Numbered from the stretch's first letter, positions 18,245 to 26,966 are shown. The stretch: 64,000 nucleotides of DNA from Pelomonas sp. BJYL3 (GCF_027257975.1 NZ_JANZKX010000009.1:62001-126000); one strand, 5' to 3'. Notes: generated by a model from the letters alone, not told the origin. Numbers and translations are program-made.

Positions 18245-19027
18245 TCAGATCTGCGAGAGCTTCTGCAGCATCTGGTCCGAGGTCTGCACGGCCTTGGAGT
18301 TCAGCTCGTAGGCGCGCTGGGTCTGGATCATCTGCACCAGCTCCTCGACCACGTTGACGTTGGACGTCTCCACGAAGCCCTGCTGGATGGCGCCCATGCC
18401 GTTGGCATTGGGGGCGCCGGCATTGGGCGTGCCGGAGGCGGCGGTCTCGGTGAAGAGGTTCTGGCCCTTGGGCTCCAGGCCGGCCGGATTGACGAAATTG
18501 GCCAGCTGGATCTGCCCCAGGGTCTGGGGCTGGGTCTGGCCCGGCACCATCACGCTCACCGTGCCGTCCTGGCCGATGGTGACGCTCTGGGCATTGGCCG
18601 GCACGGTGATGCCGGGCATCACCGTGTAGCCGTTGTTGGTCACGACCTGGCCGTTGGCGTCCAGCTGGAAGCTGCCGTCGCGGGTGTAGGCCGTGGTGCC
18701 GTCGGGCATCTGGATCTGGAAGAAGCCGCTGCCCTTGATCGCCAGGTCGAAGTTGCCCGTGGTCTGCTGCAGGCTGCCCTGGCTGAAGTTGCGCGAGGTG
18801 GCCACGGTGCGCACGCCCAGGCCCAGCTGCAGGCCGGTGGGCAGCTGCGTCTGCTCGGTGGTGTTGGCACCGCTCTGGCGCAGGTTCTGGTAGATCAGGT
18901 CCTCGAACACCGCATGGCTGCGCTTGAAGCCGTTGGTGCCCACATTGGCCAGGTTGTGCGAGATGTTGTCCAGCTGCGTCTGCTGGGCTTCCATGCCGGT
19001 CTTGGCGATCCAGAGCGAGCGAATCAT
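18245..19027 (-). CDS. flgG: Flagellar distal rod protein
   Basis: FlgG builds the distal rod that runs through the P and L rings. The 260-residue protein has the axial-protein N-terminus [35 protein letters not shown] (motif seen in two parts) and the C-terminal pairing helix ([32 protein letters not shown]). The gene lies between flgF (33 bp upstream) and flgH (42 bp downstream) as in other Burkholderiales. It is complete and of normal length. Confidence 0.97.
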   Translation of the reverse strand: MIRSLWIAKTGMEAQQTQLDNISHNLANVGTNGFKRSHAVFEDLIYQNLRQSGANTTEQTQLPTGLQLGLGVRTVATSRNFSQGSLQQTTGNFDLAIKGSGFFQIQMPDGTTAYTRDGSFQLDANGQVVTNNGYTVMPGITVPANAQSVTIGQDGTVSVMVPGQTQPQTLGQIQLANFVNPAGLEPKGQNLFTETAASGTPNAGAPNANGMGAIQQGFVETSNVNVVEELVQMIQTQRAYELNSKAVQTSDQMLQKLSQI

Positions 19028-19060
19028 GGCGGGGTCCTTCTCGAAGCCTTGCCCTCAGGC

Positions 19061-19795
19061 TCAGCTGTTGCTGGACAGCAGCTTGGCGCTGGTCTGTCCC
19101 TGGGTCTGGGCAATCTGCAGCAGCTTCATCTGCTGCTCGAACTGGCGGGCGGCGGCGATCATGCTGACCATGGTCTCGACGGCACTGACGTTGGAGCCCT
19201 CCAGCGCGCCGTCCTGCAGCCGTGCGGCCTGGTCTGCGGGCAGGTCGCCATTGGCGGCTCGGAACAGACCGTCGGTGCCTCGGGTCAGCGGGGTCTCGGC
19301 GGTGGGCGTGACCAGCTTCAGCCGGCCGATCGCCGTCGGGCGGCCCGTGGCCCCCTTGGCGGTGATCGTGCCGTCATTGCCGATGCTCAGCTCGCTGTTG
19401 GGCGGCACGTTGATGGGGCCGCCATCGCCCAGCACCTGCAGGCCGTTGCGCAGCACCAGCAGCCCTTCGCTGCTGACGTCCAGGGAGCCTGCACGCGTGT
19501 AGGCCTCGGTGCCGTCCAGCCCCTGCACGGCCAGCCAGGCGTCGCCGCGCATGGCCACGTCCAGGTTGCGGCCCGTGGCGCTGATCACGCCGGGATCCGG
19601 GTTGTAGCCGATGGTCGTCTCCAGCGCGTAGGCCCGTGTGCTGGCGCCATCGCCGCGCACAGGCACCGCGCGAAAGGCGGCCAGCTCGGCCCGGAAGCCG
19701 TTGGTGGAGACGTTGGCGAGGTTGTTGGCCAGCACGTCCTGGCGCTGCATGGCCGCCTTCGCGCCCGCCATCGACAGATAGATCATGCGGTCCAT
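19061..19795 (-). CDS. flgF: Flagellar proximal rod protein
   Basis: FlgF is a minor proximal rod subunit. The 244-residue protein begins MDRMIYLSMAGAKAAMQRQDVLANNLANVSTNGFR, the FlgF form of the axial motif, and ends with SNVSAVETMVSMIAAARQFEQQMKLLQ, the family's C-terminal helix. It sits between flgE and flgG with short spacers (23 and 33 bp). The start is fixed by the conserved first residues. Confidence 0.96.
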   Translation of the reverse strand: MDRMIYLSMAGAKAAMQRQDVLANNLANVSTNGFRAELAAFRAVPVRGDGASTRAYALETTIGYNPDPGVISATGRNLDVAMRGDAWLAVQGLDGTEAYTRAGSLDVSSEGLLVLRNGLQVLGDGGPINVPPNSELSIGNDGTITAKGATGRPTAIGRLKLVTPTAETPLTRGTDGLFRAANGDLPADQAARLQDGALEGSNVSAVETMVSMIAAARQFEQQMKLLQIAQTQGQTSAKLLSSNS

Positions 19796-19818
19796 GACAG
19801 TCCTCCAGGGTCAGCGCA

Positions 19819-21150
19819 TCAACGGAGGTTGACGAGGGTCTGCAGCACCTGGTCCAGCGTCTTGATGGTCTGGGCATTGGCCTGGTAGACGCGCTGGGCC
19901 GTGACCATGTTGACCAGCTCGGCCGTCATGTCCACGTTGGATTCCTCCAGCGCGCCGGACTGCAGCACGCCCATGTTGCCGTCACCGGCCACGCCGACCA
20001 CCGCATCGCCCGAGGCGTAGGTCCGCGCCCAGACGTTGCCGCCCAGCGGCTGCAGGCCCTGCGTGTTGCGGAAGGTGGCGAGCTCGACCTGGCCGGCCGG
20101 CTTGGACTGGCCGTTGGAGTAGCGGGCCATGATGATGCCGGACTTGTCGATCTGGATGCCCGCCAGCTGGCCCGGCGCGTAGCCGTTCTGCTTCACGTCG
20201 GTGACGGCGAAGCTGGAGCCGCCTTCGGTGGTCTTCAGGATGTCCAGCTTGATGCCGTTGATGGGCAGGGTGACGGCACCAGCCGAGTTGGTGGACACGG
20301 GGATGTCCATGTTGATCTTGTCGGTCGGGCTCACCGGCTTGGAGCCGTCGTAGGCCGAGAAGACCAGGGTGGTGTAGGGCAGGGTGGGGTTGCCGTCGGC
20401 ATCGACCGGCGTCGCACCGCCCAGGGCGTCGACCTCCAGCGGCTTGCCGTTGGCCGTGGCGTAGATGTTCCAGGTCGTGGTCGAGCTGGGATCGGGCGGC
20501 GCCGGGGTGGGGTCGCTCTTCTGGAAGTAGAAGGTCAGCGCCACGCTCTGGCCCTTGGCGTCGTAGACGGTCATGGAGGTGGCGTTGTTGTAGGTGGCCG
20601 GGTCGTTGAGCTGCATGCCCGTGCCGATGCCGCCGGGCGCCGTACTCTTGGCCCGCGAGTCCAGGTTGAACTCCATGGACATCTCGCTGGTGACCTGCGG
20701 CGTGATGCCGGCGGTGGGCAGCTGCAGGGCCTGGGCCAGGCCCGGCTGGATCACGCCGGTGCCGTCGGCCGGATAGCCCAGCAGCTTGAGCCCGGCGTTG
20801 TTGACGATGTAGCCGTCGCGGCTGACCTTGAACTGGCCGTTGCGCGAGTACATGACCGGGTTCTTCTCGTCACTGAGCTGGAAGAAGCCCGAGCCGTTGA
20901 TGGCCATGTCCATCGGGTTCTCGGTGGTGCTGATATTGCCCTGAGTGAACTGCTGCGAGACCGCGGACAGACTGGTGCCGATGCCTACCGGGTTCTGCCC
21001 CGCGCCATTGAGCGCGCTGGCATAGACGTCGGCAAACTCGGCCCGCGAGGACTTGCCGCCGTAGGTGTTGGCGTTGGCGATGTTGTTGCCGATGACCTCG
21101 AGGTTCTTGCTGGCGGCATTGAGACCGGAGAGACCTTGCTGGAAGCCCAT
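19819..21150 (-). CDS. flgE: Flagellar hook protein
   Basis: FlgE polymerises into the hook, the flexible joint of the flagellum. The 443-residue protein has the N-terminal MGFQQGLSGLNAASKNLEVIGNNIANANTYGGK-type motif and the C-terminal ESNVDMTAELVNMVTAQRVYQANAQTIKTLDQVLQTLVNLR motif. Between them lie the hook domains, with the conserved SGFFQLSD segment. It follows flgD by 32 bp; secretion-switch control through the hook cap and ruler proteins is known for the family. Confidence 0.97.
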   Translation of the reverse strand: MGFQQGLSGLNAASKNLEVIGNNIANANTYGGKSSRAEFADVYASALNGAGQNPVGIGTSLSAVSQQFTQGNISTTENPMDMAINGSGFFQLSDEKNPVMYSRNGQFKVSRDGYIVNNAGLKLLGYPADGTGVIQPGLAQALQLPTAGITPQVTSEMSMEFNLDSRAKSTAPGGIGTGMQLNDPATYNNATSMTVYDAKGQSVALTFYFQKSDPTPAPPDPSSTTTWNIYATANGKPLEVDALGGATPVDADGNPTLPYTTLVFSAYDGSKPVSPTDKINMDIPVSTNSAGAVTLPINGIKLDILKTTEGGSSFAVTDVKQNGYAPGQLAGIQIDKSGIIMARYSNGQSKPAGQVELATFRNTQGLQPLGGNVWARTYASGDAVVGVAGDGNMGVLQSGALEESNVDMTAELVNMVTAQRVYQANAQTIKTLDQVLQTLVNLR

Positions 21151-21182
21151 GATGTGTCCTTCGAAAGAAAGTGCTCGAGGGG

Positions 21183-21848
21183 TCAGTCGACCCGTTTGAC
21201 GCTGCTGTAATCGACGAGGCCGACGGTCTGCAGCTGCAGTTGCAGCTTGCCGCCCGCGGTGTTGACGGCCATGACCCGGTCGTGGGCATAGCTGGTGCTG
21301 CCCAGGACGCTGGCGCCCTTGCTGGCAGTGATGCGGAAGCTGTAGCCGCCGGACTTCGCATCGAACTTGTCCGAGCTCCAGTCGAAGTCGTGCACGCCGG
21401 CGCCCTGGGCGCCCAGCTGCACGGTATCGACCACGGCGCCGGACGGCGCCAGCACCTCCAGCTTGACGGCATCGGCGGGGCTGCTGATCTCGAAGGAGCC
21501 CTGGGCCTTGGCCGTCTCCTCGTTCCAGCTGAGCTTGTTGCCGGGCACCAGCACCTCGCGACCGACCAGGCTGACGCTTTGCAGAGCCTGCATCTGGCCG
21601 AACTGGGAGCCCAATGCCTTGATGTTGTCGTTGAGGTTGCTGATGCCGGTGACGGTCTGGATCTGCGCCATCTGCGAAGTCACCTGGGCGTTGTCCATGG
21701 GGTTCATGGGGTCCTGGTTCTTCATCTGGGCGACCAGCATCTTGAGGAAACGGTCCTGGGTGTCCTGGGCCTGCTGGGCGGCGCTGGGCGTGGTGTTGGC
21801 GCTGCTGCCGGTCACCTTGCTGTTGCCGATCACGGTGCTGTAGTCCAT
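21183..21848 (-). CDS. flgD: Flagellar hook-cap (scaffolding) protein
   Basis: FlgD caps the growing hook and is needed for FlgE assembly. The 221-residue protein has the family's conserved N-terminal segment (DRFLKMLVAQMKNQDPMNPMDNAQVTSQMAQIQTVTGISNLN) followed by Tudor/Ig-like domains with the FSWDG-type region replaced by VHDFDWSSDKFDAK. It lies 17 bp after flgC and 32 bp before flgE, as expected for translational coupling in the rod/hook operon. Confidence 0.95.
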   Translation of the reverse strand: MDYSTVIGNSKVTGSSANTTPSAAQQAQDTQDRFLKMLVAQMKNQDPMNPMDNAQVTSQMAQIQTVTGISNLNDNIKALGSQFGQMQALQSVSLVGREVLVPGNKLSWNEETAKAQGSFEISSPADAVKLEVLAPSGAVVDTVQLGAQGAGVHDFDWSSDKFDAKSGGYSFRITASKGASVLGSTSYAHDRVMAVNTAGGKLQLQLQTVGLVDYSSVKRVD

Positions 21849-21865
21849 GGTTTACCTCGTCAGGC

Positions 21866-22282
21866 TCAGGATTGGCCCAGCTGCAGGGTCTTGAGCAGCA
21901 GGCTCTTGGCCGTGGTCATGACCTCGATGTTGTTCTGGTAGGAACGGGAGGCGGAGATCATGTTGACCATCTCCTCCACGCTGTTGACGTTGCTGTAGGT
22001 CACATAGCCCTCGGCGTCGGCCTGCGGGTGCTTGGGGTCGTGCACGCGCCGGCCCTGGGTCTGGTCCTCGGTGATCTGGGCCACGCGCACGCCGGCCGCG
22101 CCGGGGTCCTGGCCGGCGCCCATCAGCTGGGTCTGGAAGGTCACCTGGCGCGCCTTGTAGGCCTGGCCGTCGGGGCCGGCCACGGTGTCGGCGTTGGCCA
22201 GGTTGCTGGCCACCACATTCAGCCGCTGGCTCTGCGCGCTGACCGCGCTGCCGGAGACATTGAAGATCTGGAACATGGACAT
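21866..22282 (-). CDS. flgC: Flagellar proximal rod protein
   Basis: FlgC is a proximal rod subunit in the periplasm. The 138-residue protein carries the N-terminal [30 protein letters not shown] and the conserved C-terminal [45 protein letters not shown] region, both diagnostic. A mid-protein [11 protein letters not shown] stretch matches the family's conserved PGHPDAD-type segment. It follows flgB by 35 bp. Confidence 0.96.
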   Translation of the reverse strand: MSMFQIFNVSGSAVSAQSQRLNVVASNLANADTVAGPDGQAYKARQVTFQTQLMGAGQDPGAAGVRVAQITEDQTQGRRVHDPKHPQADAEGYVTYSNVNSVEEMVNMISASRSYQNNIEVMTTAKSLLLKTLQLGQS

Positions 22283-22317
22283 GGTGCTCTCCTGCCTGGT
22301 GCTTCAGCTCAGCCGGC

Positions 22318-22731
22318 TCAGGCGGCGTTGTGCGACTTCATCGCGTCCAGCTGCGTCCGCACGCTGCTGTTGATGAAGCGCAGGGTGGCCTCGTACTTCA
22401 CCGAGTTGTCCGCGAAGCTGGCCCGCTCGCGGTCCATGTCCACCGAGTTGCTGTCCAGGTTGGTCTGGGCCGCCATGGCGAACTCGCGACCCGTGGGGCT
22501 CAGTGCGCCGGCCAGCGGGGCGAGGTGGCGGCCCTGCGTGGTCTGCAGGGCGCCCGGGGTGCCGATCTCGCCGGTGGCTTCCTTCAGGGCGCGGCTGAAG
22601 TCGAAGTCGCGCGCCTGGTAGCCCGGCGTGTCTGCATTGGCGATGTTGCTGGCCAGCTGCTGCTGACGCTCCGCCCGCAGCACCAGGGCCTGGGTCTGGA
22701 AGTTCAGCGAATCGGTGAGGCGGTTGATCAT
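22318..22731 (-). CDS. flgB: Flagellar proximal rod protein, first gene of the operon
   Basis: FlgB is a proximal rod subunit. The 137-residue protein begins MINRLTDSLNFQTQALVLRAERQQQLASNIANADTPGYQARDFDF, a typical FlgB start, and ends in the conserved SNSVDMDRERASFADNSVKYEATLRFINSSV region (both seen in segments). The ATG at 22731 is chosen because AAGGAG lies 8 bp upstream; the frame stays open further upstream but without family similarity. It leads the eleven-gene minus-strand flg block and diverges from flgA across 204 bp. Confidence 0.95.
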   Translation of the reverse strand: MINRLTDSLNFQTQALVLRAERQQQLASNIANADTPGYQARDFDFSRALKEATGEIGTPGALQTTQGRHLAPLAGALSPTGREFAMAAQTNLDSNSVDMDRERASFADNSVKYEATLRFINSSVRTQLDAMKSHNAA

Positions 22732-22781
22732 GGAAGCACTCCTTGCCGGGGCCGGGTATCGAGGGGCTGGGCGGCCTGTCC

Positions 22782-22797
22782 TGCAGGCCTCTTGCCA
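22782..22797 (-). promoter_or_regulatory. Possible sigma-54 promoter of the flgB operon
   Basis: On the minus strand the sequence TGGCAAGAGGCCTGCA has GG and GC elements exactly 10 bases apart and keeps most of the TGGCAC-N5-TTGCA consensus. It lies about 50 bp upstream of the flgB ATG. Polar flagellates often use sigma-54 here, but FlhDC-controlled Burkholderiales do not, and no activator gene is in the window, so this is tentative. Confidence 0.35.
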
Positions 22798-22833
22798 GCC
22801 GCTTTGCGACGCCATGGCACGGGATATGGGCAT

Positions 22834-22857
22834 TGTTGGGCGGCGGTCCGCCAAACA
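22834..22857. promoter_or_regulatory. Inverted repeat in the flgB-flgA divergent region
   Basis: TGTTGGGCGG and CCGCCAAACA form two 10-bp arms with one mismatch around a 4-bp centre. The element sits about 100 bp from flgB and 80 bp from flgA, roughly central between them, where an operator for a flagellar regulator could lie. No known consensus was matched. Confidence 0.4.
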
Positions 22858-22935
22858 TGAGCGGGAAAAGAGCGCGCTTTGCTGCTCATTTCGAAGCTAA
22901 GGCGCGGCAGGCGGAGGCCTACAGTCCATCCCATC

Positions 22936-23685
22936 ATGTTCAATCGGCCTCAATCCCTGCAGCGCACCGCCCGATGGCTGGCGGCGCTGCTGCTTGGCCT
23001 GTGCTGTGGGCCGTGGGCGCAGGCGCAGGTTCAAGCGCAGGGGCAGGGGCTGGAACCCTGGCGCCAGGTCCTGCAGCAGACCGCCCAGCAGGCCGCCAGC
23101 CAGCTGAACAGGGAGTTCGGCGCCGCCGCGCGCGTGGTGGTGGAGCTGGGGCAGGCCGATCCGCGCCTGCGTCTGGCGCCCTGCCAGCGGGCCGAGCCCT
23201 ATCTGCTGCCCGGCATGAAGCTCTGGGGACGCTCGCGCATCGGCCTGCGCTGTGTGGAGGGTGCCAGCCGCTGGAACGTCTCCCTGCCGCTGACCGTGCA
23301 TGTCTTTGCGCCAGCCCTGGTGGCCGTGGGCCCGCTGGACGCCGGCACCGCGCTGTCTGCAGAGCAGCTGCGCCTGGCGGAGGTGGACATCGCCGCCGAA
23401 CCGGGCGCCGTGTTCACCGACGCCGCCGCGCTGCTGGGCCGCAGCCTCGGCCGGCCGGTACAGGCGGGCGAGGCGCTGCGCTCGGGCAGCCTCAAGCAGC
23501 GCCAGTGGTTTGCCGCGGGCACGCAGGTCAAGGTGACGGCCCGCGGGGCAGGTTTTGCCATTGCCGGCGAGGGCCAGGCCCTCAACCAGGGCCTGGACGG
23601 TCAGGATGTCCGTGTTCGCTTCGAGAACGGCCGCACCGTGACCGGTCGGGCCGTCGGGGAGCGGGAAGTGGAGGTCCTGTTGTGA
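22936..23685 (+). CDS. flgA: P-ring assembly chaperone
   Basis: FlgA is a periplasmic chaperone for FlgI polymerisation into the P ring. The 249-residue precursor has a signal peptide (RWLAALLLGLCCGPWAQAQ, about residues 13-31) and the C-terminal SAF-like domain with RPVQAGEALRSGSLKQRQWFAAGTQVKVTARG and GQDVRVRFENGRTVTGRAVGEREVEV. The ATG at 22936 is chosen because it directly precedes the signal peptide; an upstream in-frame start would put charged residues before it. It diverges from flgB and is followed by flgM after 145 bp. Confidence 0.94.
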   Translation: MFNRPQSLQRTARWLAALLLGLCCGPWAQAQVQAQGQGLEPWRQVLQQTAQQAASQLNREFGAAARVVVELGQADPRLRLAPCQRAEPYLLPGMKLWGRSRIGLRCVEGASRWNVSLPLTVHVFAPALVAVGPLDAGTALSAEQLRLAEVDIAAEPGAVFTDAAALLGRSLGRPVQAGEALRSGSLKQRQWFAAGTQVKVTARGAGFAIAGEGQALNQGLDGQDVRVRFENGRTVTGRAVGEREVEVLL

Positions 23686-23755
23686 ACGATGCACCCTCTA
23701 GACCCCCGCCCCCCCTGTCTTCGGGGCTCTCAGCTGGTATCGTTGAGGAAATGGC

Positions 23756-23782
23756 TCAAGTCCGCCTGGACGCGGCCGATAC
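23756..23782 (+). promoter_or_regulatory. Sigma-28 (FliA) promoter upstream of flgM
   Basis: TCAAGTCC, an 11-base spacer and GCCGATAC match the flagellar sigma-28 consensus TAAAGTTT-N11-GCCGATAA in spacing, in 7 of 8 bases of the -10 and in the core of the -35. It lies about 50 bp upstream of the flgM start. It fits the known late-class transcription of flgM, which feeds back on FliA. Confidence 0.78.
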
Positions 23783-23830
23783 ACCGTCCAACAGGCTGGG
23801 CGGTTTCAAGCTCAGTCCTTGGAGAACATC

Positions 23831-24163
23831 ATGAAAATCGGTCAAAACGCTGACAAGCTCGCTGCCACTGGCCTCGGCCAGGGCGTCGAGCGTCCGGCGA
23901 CGGCGGAAGCCGGCCGCAGCAAGGGTGCTTCCGAGGCAGGCAGTGTGAAAAATGCCCCGGAAGCCAGTGCCAAGATCGCGCTGTCCAGCACCGCAAGCAC
24001 TATGTTGCAGGGTGTGCCTGACGATGGCAGCTTCGACGCCGAAAAGGTGCAGCGCATCTCCCAGGCCATCAGCGAAGGCAAGTTCAGCATCAATGCCGAT
24101 GCCATTGCCGACAAGCTGATCGCCAATGCCCGGGAAATGGTCGGCCGCGTTGGTGCCCACTGA
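23831..24163 (+). CDS. flgM: Anti-sigma-28 factor
   Basis: FlgM binds FliA and holds back late flagellar genes until the hook is complete, when it is exported. The 110-residue protein begins MKIGQNADKLAAT and contains the sigma-binding C-terminal half with DGSFDAEKVQRISQAISEGKFSINADAIADKLIANARE. The N-terminal half is low in hydrophobic residues, as expected for an unfolded export substrate. ATG 23831 follows GGAG by 6 bp. A sigma-28 promoter is visible upstream and flgN begins 16 bp downstream. Confidence 0.95.
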   Translation: MKIGQNADKLAATGLGQGVERPATAEAGRSKGASEAGSVKNAPEASAKIALSSTASTMLQGVPDDGSFDAEKVQRISQAISEGKFSINADAIADKLIANAREMVGRVGAH

Positions 24164-24179
24164 AGGGACGGGTCTCCTC

Positions 24180-24581
24180 ATGCAAACCTTGCCGCCCACC
24201 GAGAACACCGAAGCGCTGAGCCAGGATCTGGAGCGGCCGCTGATCGAAGTCGAGAACTGCCTGAACCTGCTGGGCGAAGCGCTGGTGCGCCGTGACAGCC
24301 AGGCCATCGAGACCCATGCCGCGGCCCTGCACCAGGCCTTGGCCCATGCCATGAACAGCTTCATGGAAGCCGCCCGCAATGGCAAGGTGCCGCCCCAGCT
24401 GCGCAACCGTCTGGTCCAGGCCGGTGGCCGCGTGGCGGCGCAGCGCGAGTCCCTGAACCGTGCCAATGCGGCCCTGGATCGCGCCATCGATGTGCTGATC
24501 CCGCCCGAGCCGGGTGGCGTCTACGGCGCCAGCGGCAAGAACGAGCGCAAGAGCAGCCTGGGCGGATCCATCCAGGCCTGA
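24180..24581 (+). CDS. flgN: Flagellar export chaperone for FlgK and FlgL
   Basis: FlgN is the cytoplasmic chaperone that delivers FlgK and FlgL to the export gate. The 133-residue, largely helical protein (LIEVENCLNLLGEALVRRDSQAIETHAAALHQAL near the N-terminus) has the size and heptad character of the family but weak sequence identity, as is normal. The position directly after flgM, with a 16-bp gap, is the main support. The ATG at 24180 is used; a longer frame overlapping flgM is rejected. A strong terminator follows. Confidence 0.85.
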   Translation: MQTLPPTENTEALSQDLERPLIEVENCLNLLGEALVRRDSQAIETHAAALHQALAHAMNSFMEAARNGKVPPQLRNRLVQAGGRVAAQRESLNRANAALDRAIDVLIPPEPGGVYGASGKNERKSSLGGSIQA

Positions 24582-24595
24582 GCCGGCCCCTGACG

Positions 24596-24625
24596 AAAAA
24601 AGCCACGCACCGCGTGGCTTTTTTG
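24596..24625. terminator. Intrinsic terminator between flgN and the DUF1841 gene
   Basis: AAAAAGCCACG and CGTGGCTTTTTT form a strong stem around a short loop, with T-runs on both strands. It can end flgA/M/N transcription from the left and the minus-strand DUF1841 gene from the right. Confidence 0.92.
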
Positions 24626-24647
24626 CTTTTCCGGCCGCCTGGCAGGC

Positions 24648-25079
24648 CTACTGCGTGGCCTTGTGCCGCAGCGCCTCGAGGTAGGCGTGGCCATCCGGCG
24701 GCCGCCCGCTGCGCTGCGACTCCCAGATCATGGTGCCCAGGCAGTCCATGGCCACATGCTGGGCCTCGTGCAGGGACTGCCGGCGCGCGGTCAGCAGGTC
24801 CAGGGCCTGACGCACGCCACGCGGCTGGTCGATGGAGTGCTGCTCGCTGATGCTCAGGTGCATCGACAGATGCAGGAAGGGATTGGTGCGGCCCTCCTCG
24901 ACGGTGTAGACGGCCTGGACGGCCTGCTCTTCGTCCGCCAGCTCGGCGTGGTACTCGGGGTGTTCCTCGATCCACTGCGCCGCCAGGGTCTCCATGGGCG
25001 TCAGGGGCAGGCGGTCCCGCCACTTGGCGTAGGTGCTGCAGAAGAACCGGCGGACTTCGATCTGGGACGGGGCAAACAT
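24648..25079 (-). CDS. DUF1841 family protein
   Basis: A 143-residue soluble protein of unknown function with the DUF1841 signature: N-terminal RRFFCSTYAKWRDRLPLTPMETLAAQWIEEHPEYHAEL and a histidine-rich central segment (NPFLHLSMHLSISEQHSIDQPRGVR). The family is found mainly in Beta- and Gammaproteobacteria. The conserved histidines suggest metal binding, but no function is established. The gene is convergent with flgN across a shared terminator and lies 42 bp from the Kef pair on the same strand. Confidence 0.85.
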   Translation of the reverse strand: MFAPSQIEVRRFFCSTYAKWRDRLPLTPMETLAAQWIEEHPEYHAELADEEQAVQAVYTVEEGRTNPFLHLSMHLSISEQHSIDQPRGVRQALDLLTARRQSLHEAQHVAMDCLGTMIWESQRSGRPPDGHAYLEALRHKATQ

Positions 25080-25121
25080 GCCCGCATTGTCGCCGCAAGG
25101 CCGCCGCCCTGCCGCGATGGG

Positions 25122-26966
25122 TCAATCCGGCCGGGCGTCCTCGGCCTCACCGGGGTTCCAGCCCTGGCGATGGCGCACCTGCGCCCGGGCCTCGCGCTCC
25201 TGGGCCATCAGGGTCTCCAGCTGCTGGCGGCCCTGCTTGACCATGGCGATGAGCTGGTCCTCGTCATCGCGGTGGCGGGCCATCAGGCGCAGCTGGGCCG
25301 CGTTGTGCTGCCGGAAGCGCCAGGCCTGGCGGCGCGCCATGGCGGGCTCCACGCCCAGCAGCTCCAGCACGCTGCGGCCGCTGAGCAGGGCGGATTCAAA
25401 GGTCTCGCGTTCGACGTGCTGGACCCCCAGCTCCTGCAGGCGGTAGAAATGCTGGACGTTGCGGGCCCGGGCCACGATCTGCAGCTGCGGAAAGTGCTCG
25501 CGGGCCAGCTCGGCGATGGCCAGGCTCTGCGCCACGTCGTCCACCGCGATCACCAGGATGGCAGCGGTCTCCGCGCCGGCCGTGCGGAGCAGGTCCAGGC
25601 GGGTGGCGTCACCGTAGAAGACGCGCCAGTCGAAGCGCCGCAGGCCTTCGACGGTGTGGGCGTCGTGCTCCAGCACCGTGGCCTCATGCCCGTTGGCATA
25701 GAGCAGGCGGCCGACGATCTGCCCATAGCGGCCGAAGCCCGCGATGATCACCGGCGCCTGCTGCGGCTCCTTCAGCTCTTCCATCGCCGGCCCGCCGCGC
25801 AGGGCCAGGCGGGGCTGCAGCCAGCGGTCGGCGGCCGCCAGCAGGGCCGGCGTGCAGCCCAGGGACAGGGCCACCGCGGCCACCAGGGCCGAGGCCTGGG
25901 CGTCGCTCAGCAGCCCGGCCTGCTGGCCCAGCTGGAAGACCACGAAGCCGAACTCGCCGCCCTGTGCCAGCAGGATCACGAAGACCGGCCGCTCCAGCAG
26001 GGGCAGACCCATGACCCGGCCCATGCCCAGCAGCAGGGCACCCTTGAGCAGCAGCAGGCCGGCCAGCAGGGCCGCGACCAGGCCGGGCTGCTGCAGCAGC
26101 ACCTGCAGGTCCAGGCCCATGCCCACGGCGATGAAGAAGAGGCCCAGAAGCAGGCCCTTGAAGGGCTCCAGATCGGTCTCCAGCTCGTGCCGGTACTCGC
26201 TTTCGGCCAGCAGCACGCCCGCCAGGAAGGCGCCCAGCGCCATCGACAGCCCCACGGCCTGCATCAGCGCCGCCGTGGCCAGCACCAGGAGCAGGGCGGC
26301 AGCGGTGAAGATCTCGGGCGTGGCGCTGCCGGCGATCCAGCGCAGCGCTGGCCTCAGGGCCAGGCGCCCGCCCAGGATGAGCACGGCAATGGCGCCCAGG
26401 GCCTTCAGCGCCTGCCAGTGGCCCTCCGAGCCGCTGCCATCCGCCCCCGCGAGAGCCGGCACCAGGGCCAGGATGGGGATGGCGGCGATGTCCTGCAGCA
26501 GCGCCACGCTGAGGATGCTCTGGCCGGCGGCCGTGCCACCCAGGTTGCGTTCGCCCAGCACGGCCATGGCCACCGCGGTGGAGGACATGGCCAGGCCCAG
26601 GCTGCCCACCAGGGCCAGGCGCCAGGGCAGGCCGCACAGAAGGGCCAGGGCCATCAGCAGGGCCGTCGATCCCAGCAGTTGCACCGAGCCCCAGCCGAAG
26701 ATGGGCCGGCGCAGCTGCCACAGCCGCCGCGGTTCCAGCTCCAGGCCGACCAGGAACATCATCAGCACCACGCCGATCTCGGCCACCTCCAGGATGGTCT
26801 CGGGTGCAGACACCAGGCCCAGCACTTGCGGCCCGATCAGCACCCCGGCGACCAGATAGCCCAGGATGGAGCCCAGCCGTGCCCAGCGGGCCAGGGGCAC
26901 GGCCAGCACGGCGGCACCCAGGAAGACGAGCGGCAGGTGCAGCAGGTCGTGCGAGGGCGCGCTCAT
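25122..26966 (-). CDS. Glutathione-regulated-type K+/H+ antiporter (KefB/KefC class)
   Basis: A 614-residue CPA2-family antiporter that releases potassium and acidifies the cytoplasm under electrophile stress. The first roughly 385 residues form about 12 membrane helices (start HLPLVFLGAAVLAVPLARWARLGSILGYLVAGVLIGP). A C-terminal RCK/TrkA-N domain follows with the Rossmann motif VIIAGFGRYGQIVGRLL near residue 410. A charged tail (MARRQAWRFRQHNAAQLRLMARHRDDEDQL) ends it. The ATG at 26966 overlaps the stop of the upstream oxidoreductase gene (ATGA). That partner is of the KefF/KefG type, which supports the Kef assignment over a general Na+/H+ exchanger. KefB and KefC cannot be told apart here. 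Confidence 0.92.
   Translation of the reverse strand: MSAPSHDLLHLPLVFLGAAVLAVPLARWARLGSILGYLVAGVLIGPQVLGLVSAPETILEVAEIGVVLMMFLVGLELEPRRLWQLRRPIFGWGSVQLLGSTALLMALALLCGLPWRLALVGSLGLAMSSTAVAMAVLGERNLGGTAAGQSILSVALLQDIAAIPILALVPALAGADGSGSEGHWQALKALGAIAVLILGGRLALRPALRWIAGSATPEIFTAAALLLVLATAALMQAVGLSMALGAFLAGVLLAESEYRHELETDLEPFKGLLLGLFFIAVGMGLDLQVLLQQPGLVAALLAGLLLLKGALLLGMGRVMGLPLLERPVFVILLAQGGEFGFVVFQLGQQAGLLSDAQASALVAAVALSLGCTPALLAAADRWLQPRLALRGGPAMEELKEPQQAPVIIAGFGRYGQIVGRLLYANGHEATVLEHDAHTVEGLRRFDWRVFYGDATRLDLLRTAGAETAAILVIAVDDVAQSLAIAELAREHFPQLQIVARARNVQHFYRLQELGVQHVERETFESALLSGRSVLELLGVEPAMARRQAWRFRQHNAAQLRLMARHRDDEDQLIAMVKQGRQQLETLMAQEREARAQVRHRQGWNPGEAEDARPD

Noticed and set aside
22815-22832. 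TGGCAC at about 22815 on the plus strand as a sigma-54 site for flgA
   Set aside because: The -24-like element is present, but no GC falls at the -12 position.
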